Of a stretch of 33,500 bases of DNA, positions 10,583 to 22,500 are shown one piece after another. The DNA is taken from assembly GCA_905221605.1 (NCBI GenBank), contig CAJNDS010002644.1:1-33500 (forward strand). The letters run 5' to 3'. The DNA comes from Symbiodinium natans. Taxonomy: Eukaryota > Sar > Dinophyceae > Suessiales > Symbiodiniaceae. The notes below the pieces were generated by a model, which was not told the DNA's origin, ran no database searches, and saw only the letters and a list, made by a program, of their open reading frames with translations. Both the position numbers and the translations under genes were made by a program. Position 1 is the stretch's first letter. The number at the start of each line of letters is the position of its first letter.

Positions 10583-13500
10583 CCCGCCCCTGAGCTCTCG
10601 CGCCCAGGCTCTCATGTCGATGACCATGACGCCTCGAAGCGTTTAGGGTTTAGGGTTTAGGGTTTAGGGTTTAGGGTTTAGGGTTTAGGGTTTAGGGTTT
10701 AGGGTTTAGGGTTTAGGGTTTAGGGTTTAGGGTTTAGGGTTTAGGGTTTAGGGTACAGGGCTTGGGGGTTTGGGGTTTCCGGTTTAGGGTTCGGGGTTCA
10801 GGGCTTAGGGTGTACCCTAAGCGATAAGGGAAACCCAAACTTCAGATCCGAAGCCCCATGCCAAACAATACCCCAAAGCGTGTTAGGGTGTAGGGTTTGG
10901 GGTTTATAAGGTTTCGGGGTCCTTTGTAGGGTTTACGTCGGGGGTTTTGGGTGTAGGGAGGGTCTATCTTTGCTCCTTGAGAAAGGCGTAGGGTGTTTTT
11001 TCTGCGGGTTTACGAGGGTTGGGAGCTTGCTTTTCCCATCTATTGTCCATGGCATTTAGGCTTGAGGGGTTTATGGTTTAAAGAGCTCGAAGGGCTCGAG
11101 CGGCTTAGGATTCCAATAGGGTGGGTTCTTGTTACACGGGTGGGTTTAAAGTACGTGGGCGCGTTGCCTGAGCCCGAAGATGCGAGGATGCTCCCTAACT
11201 CGATTAAACCCTAGAAACCCTGCAAACCCTAGAAACCCTTGTCAAGCCCTATAAAACTCCCCAAAAAACACAGAAAAAAACCAACAAAAACTCGATGAAC
11301 CGTAAAAACCCTGCAAACCCTGTAAACCCTGTACTTTCAACGTACTTAGACCCCACACCTTGTACTTAAACCCTTAACCACCCTCACTCCTAAACCCTAA
11401 ACCCTAAACCCTAAACCCTAAACCCTAAACCCTAAACCCTAAACCCTAAACCCTAAACCCTAAACCCTGAACCCGATAAGCCCTGAACTGGCAGCCTGCG
11501 TTGAAGCTGGGAGCCGACGAAGGTACCCAGATGGGCATCCGGGGGCTGAAGACCTCTTTAGGGTTTAGGGTTTAGGGTTTAGGGTTTAGGGTTTAGGGTT
11601 TAGGGTCCTCTTGTTGGGGCCTTAGGGTCCTAGGGGTTTTGGGTTCTAGGGGTTTAGGGTTCTAGGGTTATAGGGGTTTCGAGCTTTAGGCAGGTAAAGC
11701 TCTAGGTCTTCGGGTGTTTAGGGCATTTAGGGTTGTAGGGTATTTAAGGTTGTAGGGACTACGAGGTTCATGGGTACTTCTACATGAGGTTATATGAGAG
11801 TAGCTGCGTTCAGTCTGTCTGTAAAATCCGTGAGCCTCCAAGTTAGCCCGATAACCCAAAGCCCTGAACCCTAACACCCACAAAGACCAAAGGCCACCAA
11901 GCCCCGAACCGTGAACCCTCGATACCCTACAACCCTGCAACCCTAAAACCCTACAGCCCCTCAAACCCCAAAACCCCAAAAACCCTCACACCCCCAGCCC
12001 TAAACCCTAAGCCCTAACACCCCAACCCTAAACCCCAAGCCCTAAAACCCTGAACCCTAGGGCCATAGGCTTAAAGCCCTTTCGATCCGACAAGCAACAA
12101 GGAATTCAAACCCGGGGCTGGTGAAGGTTTCAGCAAAACCTTGAGGCAGGGTTTAGGGTTTAGGGTTTAGGGTTAAGGGTTTAGGGTTTAGGGTTTAGGG
12201 TGTAGGGTGTAGGGTGTAGGGTGTAGGGTTTGGGTTTAGGGTTTCTCACATTTCATGATGGGAAGGACGTAGAGTTTCTTGTAGGGTGCAGGGTTTGAGG
12301 CTTTATTGTTAGGATTGCACGTGCCACCCAAAGAGGTTCGATGAGTAAATGCTGCCTGCTTTGAACCCTCAACGCTAAACCCCACGATTGATCTACCCAT
12401 GTGCCTTCAAGTAGAAGGACAGCGGAAGGTGGCGGCGGGGAACCGCTGCAAGCACCTGCCACCACTAAAGTAGCTGTTGAGGCCACACAGAGCGTTAAAA
12501 CAGCTTCAGGGTGTCAGGTTTTGGGATTCCCCCCCGCCTCAGAAAACATTTACAGAAGGGGAAGAAACAGGAATCAGAGTCTGACATGCCCTTTCGCTTG
12601 TGACACTACATGACGCTGAGGAGATCTGGAGCGTTTCAGGGCATTTACGTAGCCTTGACATGCTCCAGCCACAGGATTGTGGCTGGGAACACTATTCAGG
12701 GTAGGATTGGGGGGCGGGGCTCTCTGGGACCTGGTATTGTAGAGTCTACATATACATACACCTGGGAACTGACATCCGGCGCGGAGAAGAAAGACATCTG
12801 AGCTGCCATGTGGCATGACAAGCGAGCAAGCCCCATAGATTCTCGAACCCAAAATCAACCACCAAAACGACCCCCCAAATGCATTTTCCGGGCGCCACAA
12901 TGTATTTTCAAAACGCCCCCCCCCCCCCCCCCCCCCCCCCCCCTGCCCCCCCCCTGCCCTCCCCCGCCCCCCCTCCCCAGAAGACATTAGTTAAAGAAAT
13001 CTCTGTTCAGTTCAGATTGGGTTTGGCCGAAGGCTTTCGAGGGCTAAGGGGAGGGGGGAGGGGTTTGGGGAGAAAGGATGAGGGTGGGAGGGACGGCCTA
13101 GGGGTTTTGAAGCTGGGTGTTTGCTGCAAATGCTGGGGACTCCAACGTTTTCGGCGACTGCTCCCTCGCTTAAGGGGGAAATCCCGATCCAAAGAAAGGC
13201 TTCAACAGAAGCTCCTACTGTAGCAGGTTAGCTCGCCATCACAGTACCAAGTGTTGGAATACATCCCTACGGCTCCACGCATACAATAACACCTCCATTC
13301 GGGTCTAAGGTCTGTAAAAAAAAAAACCTGCTTCCGGCTACTTGGAGCCTGAGGGTCAATAGAAGAAGCTGCGCTCCTTAAGCGGCCCACCGCTATCCTG
13401 ACCTATCGCGCTCGAAGAGCAGTCTGATCTCACGTCCTTCGCCTTAAACCCGGAACAGTTCCTCGTTGCGTCCCGAAAAAACTCTTGCCGGGCCGTTGGA

Positions 13501-16500
13501 TAAGATCCTGATTTTGTTTTGAGCTTTCCTAAGCCCGAAGGCCTGAACCCTAATCATGGTTCGGAAGGTTCGAAGCTCCCAAGCGATGACGCAACATACT
13601 TGCGCAACAGACTTGCTCTATCGTCACGTGCGGTACAATGTCCGCCCCTTCATTCAGAACACACATGTCCCCTTCACTTACTTCGGGTACCTGAACAGAG
13701 ACAAGTGTTCGAGAAGCTGAACATTCGTTTGGGTTTCTTCGACCTCAACTCAAAACCCAAAACCCAAAACCCTAAATCCTAAACCCTAAACCCTAAATCC
13801 TAAACCCTAAACCCTAAACCCCCCAAAGCGGCTGCCTTGCCAGTAACGGTGTGACTCTCTTGGAACACGGAATCGTGCAGCTCGCACACCTTCGCAGTTT
13901 TGGGTTTTGGGGTGAGTTTAGGGGTGTCCTAAGGGAGATCCCCCCCTACACCCCTACACCCCTGCACCCTCTGCACCCCCTGCACCCTACACCCTGCACC
14001 TTATAACTGCACTTACAACCCAAATTATAACCAAACTAGAGCACTCAAGGGCTTCTGAGTGGGCTATATAAATGTACAATTGCACAAAAGCTGGAAAAAC
14101 CACGTGTGGGAGAAAACCCAGCGCCGCGGGAACAGTGCGACTAAGTACAATTCTAATTCTAATTGCTTAATGAGTAGCCCTAAACCCTAAACCCTAAACC
14201 CTAAACCCTAAACCCTAAACCCTAAACCCTAGGGTTTAATGAACCTCCAAGTACACCCCAGGGTGTTGCAGCATCCGAGGTGCCGGCATCACCTTTGACA
14301 ATGACATCGGTGTCGAGGTAGACGATCCTCCACAGTCGAGGGGCAAGCCAATTCGGATTTTAGGGTTTCGGGTTTAAGGTTTAGGGTTTAGGGTTTAGGG
14401 GTGCAACCGCGCTGCGCCGGGCCAGATGCCCGTATCCCTGTCGATCATGCTGGCTTCGAAGGCTTTCTTCAACTTTAGCTTTGTCCGCATCGGACGCCCC
14501 AAAGCCCGAGATCCTACACCCTAAACCCTATAAACCCTAAGCCCCTTGACCCTAAACCCTAAACCCTAAACCCTAAACCCTAAACCCTAAGCCCTAAGCC
14601 CTAAGCCCTAAGCCCGAAGCCCTAAGCCCTAAGCCCTAAGCCCTAAACCCTAAACCCTAAACCCTAAGCCCTAAGCCCTAAGCCCTAAGCCCTAAGCCCT
14701 ACCCGACCTGCGCGCGTAGGGAATCCACCTTCCCAGGTGGAAGCGCACAAAGTTGTGCGGGGCGTTGAGGTCGCCAGCCTGTGCCGCGCAAAAGTGCAGG
14801 CTCCCTAAGGTGGGCGTTTTAGGGTTTAGAGTTTAGGGTTTAGGGTTTAGGGCTTGAGGGTTTTTAAGGCTTAGGGTTTAGGGTGGGTGTAGGGCTTTTG
14901 GGGTTAGGGGTTTAGAGCTTTAGAGGTTCTTAGGGTTTGGGGTTTTGGGGTTTAGATCAGTGGACCCCTAGGCATGCAGGGGGTGGGAATAAGGGAGTCA
15001 ACAAAATGCCTTTTCGGGACATAATTCGCCCCCGCCCCATTTCCACATAGTGGTTCCTGCCGCTGCGCAGCGAGACGCCCTAAACCCTAAGCCCTAAATC
15101 CTAAATCCTAAACTTTGAACCCGAAACCCTAAGCCCTTAAAGACCCCAAAAGCCCCATGGGCAAAACAACCCCTGCACCTCGACAGTCACACCTGCGTCC
15201 ACGGCCATCTCGTCCGAGAGCACCTACAGGGTTTTGGGTTTCAGGGATGTCACATAGGGTTTAGGGTTTAGGGTTTAGGGTTTAGGGTTTAGGGTTTAGG
15301 GTTTAGGGTCAACACGTGCTCGAAGTCAGGATTTCGACGCCCAGGCCTTCGGAAAACTGAGATTCCGTCTCATTTAAGGGTGGACTTTTGAGCGAAGCCC
15401 CAATGTCACACGCAAATCAAGAAGTCGACGCCCACACTTCAACAAAACCACAACTCCAGCATCATTCGAGAAAGTGGCACGTGCCTGCAAGGCACACATC
15501 GACACCCAGCACATCTCCATCATGTTCATGATCATCATCCATCACTCAAGGCGTAATCCTCAACGTGTATGAAACTTTAGAGGGAACCCGGCGGAATGCA
15601 AATCACCAGTATCATGCTGCCTGCGATGCGACTTTAACTCCCCATGCTCACACCTCAGACTCCGTGAAAATGTGGATCTGCACTGCCACACCTGGCGTGA
15701 AGGAGAAAAAGAACAGACGCAGGGCTTTAGAATCAGGCACGGAAGCTTGACATAAACGGGAAGATGTGGGGTGTTCTCAAATACAGGCCGTTTTCGGGCA
15801 AGAGGTAAATTCTGAACCCTAAACCCAAGCCCCAATTTAGAAGAACCCCCTCCCCCCCCCCCCCCCCCCCCCCCCCCACAGAGGGGTCAGCTTGTCACCG
15901 TGCGCCATGAAGTGAAGCAGGTTTAGGGCTTAGGGTTTATGTTTTGTGTAGCAAAGTTGGGGTTCAGGGACGACGATCAGTACGCAAGGTGCTTGGCATA
16001 AGGTAAGCACGCTTGCCCCATGGAGGGCGGGGAGTGAAGGACTAGATCCCAAGATATTCCCTGTATAATCCGCAGTACGTGGCCCCAAAGCAGTACCTAC
16101 ATGCATAGCCCTAAGCCCTAAGCCCTAAGCCCTAGGCCCTAAGCCCTAAGCCCTAAGCCCTAAGCCTTAAACCCTAAACCCTAAACCCTAAACCCTAAAC
16201 CCTAGCCCCAAAGCCCTAGAGCCTAGACCCAAAAGTCCAAACCATGCTTCGCCCCTAACCGCTAAACCCGAAGCCCTAAACCCTTCATTGCGGCAAGCAG
16301 CTGTAATCACCGTCATCTTCGTCGTCATAATTATCATCGCCCTAAACCCTGTAATGCGAACAATAATGGATACGTCCGTGCATTTCACGCAATGACAGAT
16401 ACATTAGCTCCGCTGCTTGCTGAGTTTCAGGCTATTGGTGAGCCTGGTGCGTCTTACCCAAGTAGCCCCTAACTGGCCCCTGAATAAATTTGTAAGGTCC

Positions 16501-19500
16501 CTTTTCAGGGTCCCTCCTCCTTCAGTCCCTTGAGGAAAGCTGTCACTTTCAAAGGCAAGCGTCGCAGGCTTTTTGGCTCCTAGTTTCGAAATTGGGAACT
16601 GGGTATCCTGGGATGTTCCCCCTTATACTAAGCCCTTAGCAGGGATTATCGTACCCCCTACTAGAATCCCATTAAGGAGGTTTAGTATAAGTCGGGGACA
16701 TCCCATTGGTATCCCTCAACGGCTTGTATAGTGGTGTGTTGTAATTCGGAACTAGTAAGTCATGCATTCTCCCGCCACTGAATTTCCCAACAAGACGAAG
16801 CTAAGAATGGGCGCATTTTGTTGGAATCATGGTGTGTGCCCGAAACTGCCTTAAGCCTTAAACAACCCCAAGCCCAAAAAACCCAGGCAAACTACCCAAA
16901 CCCGATGTCGAGCATCCGTTTGGTCCATGCCTGCTCGTCCTTCCAAGATCTTGTGTTTTAGGTCGCTCCATGAAAGCCTAGTTTATGCCCAGCAAACGGA
17001 AGATCAGCGGGGACCGGGCGCCCTTCTCTGTTAAATGAGGCTACTTAAGTGTCATAGAGCCAAAACTCAGAATTCTTCATATTTAGAAAGCGGTACGAAG
17101 CGTAGATCTGAAGGCTGCCCTGTTCTATCGATCAAGATGTCACTACTAGAACCCTAGAGACTCTTCACCGAGAACGCCACGAACTCACAATCTTGCAGCC
17201 ATGTTCAAGCATTTACGAGCCGGTCCTTTCAACCCTCCAAAACTGAAAACATGGCTTGCCAGCTACGCGCCGGAACAACCGGGCTTGAAATTCATCCTCT
17301 GACAGTAGATTGAGCAAATGACGGCGGAAGCGATGAACGACTGCGCGCGCCGCGTGACATGACGTTGCGAAGTATTGTTGAACTACCAGTATGCGGGTCT
17401 GCACATCACTGCAACATGGGCTTCACTTTCGCCATTTTTCGGCCTTTGCCTTTCTGCAAACGGCAGGTGGAATTTCGGAACAACGGGTTCTACCTGTCCA
17501 TGCCTTCGTTTGCACTATCTATCCTTGCACTTCTCTTCCTACCTGTCTGTCACTGTATACGCTTTGGGACCAAACCCGCAACCCAGGACTAAGAGACAAT
17601 GCCCCACAACTGCGCACCCCTAGCTATACCCTAAACATTGAACCCTAAACACTGAACCCTGAACCCTGAACCCTAAACCCTAAACCCTAAACCCTAAACC
17701 CTAAACCCTACACCCTAAACCCTAAACCCTAAACCCAGCCTGACCCGCCACCGATCAGCATGCTTTGCGGGTCGCTCTCATCCTGAGGAGGTGGTGCACG
17801 TGCTTTCGGGTTTAGGATTTAGGTAGCCCAGTAACCCTAAACCCTAAACCCTAAACCCTAAACCCTAAACCCTAAACCCTAAACCCTAAACCCTAAACCC
17901 TAAACCCTAAACCCTAAACCCTAAACCCTAAACCCTAGGCCCTAAACCTAACCATGATATGGAACCTCGAACCCCCAAAAAAAGAAAAGGGCACCACTGG
18001 GCTACATTATCCCTTCACAACCTTAATGATGGGAGGAATCTAAGGGCGGTACTATGGAGGGGGGGTAGTAGGGTGGTAAAGCAGAGCGGTGTTTTTGGAA
18101 CCGGCCGAGGCACTCTCCTGGATTGCCTCTGGTCAGAAGTAGCCGTAGAATTGCAGCACTCTCTGCCGGACCGTCTCTGCTCAATTGCAAAAAGCTGGCA
18201 ACAAGATCTCTAGACACTGAACATTGAATTTGGCCGAAGTACTTTATTGACACCCCTTTTTGTGACTACCACCCGGCTCAAAATGAGATATGAGGCTCTG
18301 GACAACCTAACATCATGGACATCGTTCATGAAACAAACGTTTTGGCCCGAAATCCCAGCCGAAATTTGGCTGCGCTACTATCACCCCTTTCTAAAATGCA
18401 TCTGAACATGAGGGTTCTGCGGTTTTGGGGCTGAGGCCTTAGGGCATACGACTGACGCCCTACATCCTAGAATCCCGAAAAACAAAAATGATCAAAACCA
18501 CGAAGCTCTCCAGACCTTCCTGAAAGGCCTGTACGCAACACAGTGAAACTCTCAATCCCAGTTCATAGGCGCCTGCGCCAGACGCTCTTGAAAGCTGCAA
18601 GCAAGGGCCTTAAGGCGCAGGCGGGGATGGCGTGGGGGTAGGGAGAAATTTGCGGTCTAAAACGAAAGAACTAAGGGCCCTACTAGCAAATCTCAAGCCC
18701 CAAACGCCCTGAACACTCTAAACCCCAAACCCCCCAAGCCTGACTATACCGCGAGGGAACACTGTAAACCCCTCAAAAGCCCCTAAACCCTCTCATCCCC
18801 TAGCCGTCTAATTTTTTTCTTTTACCCGTAAACCCCCAACCCCCAAAGCCCTTAGCCCCTAAGCCCCAAAACCTCCGTCCTCTCCCCCTAAACCCTAAAC
18901 CCTACTAAACCCCCAAACCCTAAACCCTAAACCCTAAACCCTAAACCCTAAACCCTAAACCCTAAACCCTAAACCCTAAACCCCCCTCTGAAAGAAAAAA
19001 AACGACGCGCCCTGGGCCCAGCACTGCTTGCAGGCCGACCAGCTCACGCTGCAAGGCAAAGACATGAACCTGAAACCGGGCTTAGGGGTTTAGGGGTTTA
19101 GGGGTTTAGGGTTTAGGGTTTAGGATTTAGGGTTTGGGGGTTTAGGGGTTTTCGGGGTTTAGGGGTTTAGGGGTTTTCAGGGTTTTCAGGGATTAGGGGT
19201 TTAGGGGTTTAGGGGTTTTCAGGGCTTTCAGGGTTTCAGGGTTTCAGGGTTAAGGGTTCAGGGCTAAGGGGTTGGGGGTTTCGGGTTTCGGGTTCAGGGC
19301 TAAGGGGTTGGGGGTTTCGGGTTTCGGGTTCAGGGCTTTGGGGTTGGGGGTTTCGGGTTTAGGGTTCAGGGCTTAGGGGTTGGGGGTTTCGGGCTGAGGG
19401 GTTCGGGTTTAGGGTTATATTACTGGGTTAACATTTGGGCGGTTGTCAATATTCCTTCTTCCAAGAACGGCGGATGCTGAAAAAAATCATGGTGCCGCCT

Positions 19501-22500
19501 TATGACGAGAAGGAAAACGAAGGTCTATAATGATGGCTTTGGCAAGTACAGAAGTGTAGTACTAATTCTTGTACCCTATGCAAAAACCTCGCAAAAAACA
19601 CTAGCGCCGTCATTTTAAGACTCAGGCACCGTCTTCGGAACTACTGACGCTACTTGAGCTCGAGCTAGTAGTGCTTTGCTCTACCCGGTTGGCCATGTTT
19701 CAAACCAACTGTCTTCGTACTGCTTTATGTCTTGGATGGGCAAGGGGTCACCGCAAGCAGTTTTCCTACATATTTGCTAGCGCGATGCTAGCGCCAACCT
19801 AACGCATATTTCGGCGCATGACTTTTAGAGTTTTGGCACGCCGGCAGTATGCATCAGGAGCAAACACAGGGTTTAGGGTGTAGGGTTCAGGGTGAGCAAC
19901 CCAATGTTCCACAGTCTTACCTAAGCCGCCGGCCGCCTATACTAGCTAAAGCTAAGCTTCCCGAAGCTGGATCGCTCTAAACCCTAAACCCTAAATCCTA
20001 AAATGTTAGCTTTTGGAAAGGAATACCTAGCGCCACGCCAGCGCTATCCTAGCGCCTACATGGGGAAGAGCCTGAAACCTGCATATACGCATGGTGCCGC
20101 CTCGTGGCGAAGACATAAACCAGCAAGAGCGGAACTTCATATCGCACTTCCATCATATTTTACATACACGGTATTTTGACGTCCGCCCATTTGGGGGTTT
20201 CCGAAATTAGGGGTATCTTATTGGGATTATGAGGGAAGTGTCCTTCGGGGGATGCAAGCAATAAACGGGACGGGTTCTGTGCTGCGTGTGCCTTGCAATG
20301 TTCCAACTTTTCCAAGTACTTGGTGCACGCCTCGGAACCGTAAACCCTGAACCCTGAACCCTGAACCCTGAACCCTAAACCCTAAACCCTAAACCCTGCT
20401 CATGAAGGACTTGGAGCTGCTTCGTGGTTTGCGTTAGATTCTCGTGTCATGCGGTCTGTGTGAACAACCCCAGGGTTGAGGGTTGAGGGTTTAGGGTTTA
20501 GGGTTTAGGGTTTAGGGTTTAGGGTTTAGGATCTATAGTCTACGGTCTAGGTTCTTGGGGCTTAGTAGTACTCACTTGTTCAAGGGGAAGTTTTGCTTTT
20601 GTTTTTCATACCGTTTTCCTAGCCTTCAAGTTGCAAACGGAACCCCAAACCCTGAACCCTCAACCCTGACACCCAAACCCCTATAAACCTTCAACCCTAG
20701 ACTCTAGACCCTATGCAAACCCTAAACCCCAAACCCTGAACCCTAACCCTAAACCCCAAACCCCAAACTCTGAGCCCTAACCCTAAACCCTAAACACTAA
20801 ACCCTAAACCCTCAGACTCAATCCGAGGGCGCAACGCAGAGGCGCTCCGCAGCGGAGACGCCTCACTGCCGTGAAAACTTCTGAATCTGGGCGTCTTTTG
20901 GGTTTAGGGTTTAGGGTTTAGGGTTTAGGGTTTAGGGTTTAGGGTTGTTGTTGGGTTTCCCTGTTTAGGAGTCCCCTCAAAGTCCCTTTATTCTCGAAAC
21001 AGGAGAACCTCGAAATAATATAATCCTCATTACAATAACCCCCTAAGTAAGATCCTGTTTTCCGAAACCACCATTTTGGTTCAGGGCTTGTGGGTTAAGC
21101 TTGGGGGTTTGAGACTTCGGGAGGGTTACTCGGTCAAACTCCAAACCCGAAGCCCTAAACCCAAGCTGCCTAGGAACGAGCAAGGGAGCCCTTTTGCGAA
21201 AAGACAAGAAGCGTGCCATTGAAGGGAGCCCACGGCGGGTTGGGGCACAGGGTTTAGGGTGCAGGGTTTAGGGTGCTGGGTTTAGGGTTCAGGGCTCAGG
21301 GTTCAGGGTTTAGGGCTAGGGTTTAGGGTTTAGGGCGAGGGTCTATTGGTTTAGGGGTTTAGGGTTCAGGGTTCGGGGTTTAGTGTTCTAGGGTTCTTGA
21401 AGCGTGGGGCTCAGAAGGGTTTATGTCAGGACTTGCACCAGGCAGAGGAAGCTTACTTGCTGAAATCTTAGGAGGGCACAGGATAAAGGATCCTAATAGG
21501 ACCCCCAAACAGGAAACCCCAAGAATATAGTAGGAATGTGAAGGGAACAGAAAAGGAATATGAGGACCCTGGTAGGTGTATTCCCTTTATATTCCTACCA
21601 CATTCTTGGGGGTTCCCTGTTTGGGGTTCCCATGATAAGTCCCTTTAGACGCTTTGATTGTGGCCTTTGACACAAACCGCAACTTGAAAAACCGAAACCC
21701 GCAGAGGTGCCCAGCACCAGCGACTGCAGCACAGCCTGGGCTGCAGGGAGCGGAGTCATCGACCCACAGTCCCTAAGGCCCTGTAGCCCCTAAAGCCCGT
21801 AAGGCCCTGTAGGCCCTGTAGGCCCTGTAGCCCCTAAAGCCCCTAAAGCCCCTGTAGCCCCTGAAGCCCCTAAAGCTCCTAAAGCCCCTAAGGCTCCGAA
21901 AGTGTCGATTCCGAGATGCCAGATACGGGAGTGCGGTGGCTCCCCTCCGCGACTCTCTGGGATGATGGACGGAGCGTCACAGCACGAGAAACTTACCGGC
22001 CTGGCCCTTTGCTCGTCAGCAGGGAGGTCTGAACCCGATCCAACCATTGCTGGCATCACAAGACCTCCAGAAGCCTCGTCTGCCAATTGCCCTTCCAGGA
22101 CCTGCAGTCCTTCGACCGGAAGAATGTGAGCTACCGGCGACCCGGAGATCATCAAGGATATCTTTCCCCGGGCATCAGCACTTCAGGCGGGCGGCTCTGC
22201 GTTGTAGAAACCGCTCAGCGGAATGAACTTCTACAGGCCTCTCAAAATAAGAGAAACCCACACCGAAAGCTGCCCCAGACACACAGCCAGGGAAAAATAA
22301 CAAAGACAAAAGACAAAGGCAACGCCTACCAAAGCCTGGACCCTAACCCGCCAGCTTAAGGCTGAACCCACTATAGAAGCCCTAGAAAACCTCTCTGAGT
22401 CCTATCAGTCCCCTATAAAGTCGTCTATAAGCCCCATAAGTCCCCTGTAAATCCTCTAATGAGCCCCCTACAAGTTCCCGATAAGCCCAGTAAGCAGGCC

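Noticed and set aside
12574-12990. Open frames of 60 to 137 codons on both strands over the C28 run
   Set aside because: They consist of poly-Pro or poly-Gly from the homopolymer, with no splice borders or domain.
14401-14514. Open minus-strand island as a GT8 exon
   Set aside because: The exons on either side join perfectly without it to give the family sequence ARRIVYLD, so including it would break the conserved block.
21790-22155. Collagen-like protein with Gly-X-Y triplets
   Set aside because: The Gly triplets come from a 9-bp minisatellite that lies after a good GTAAGT donor, so they are most likely intronic.
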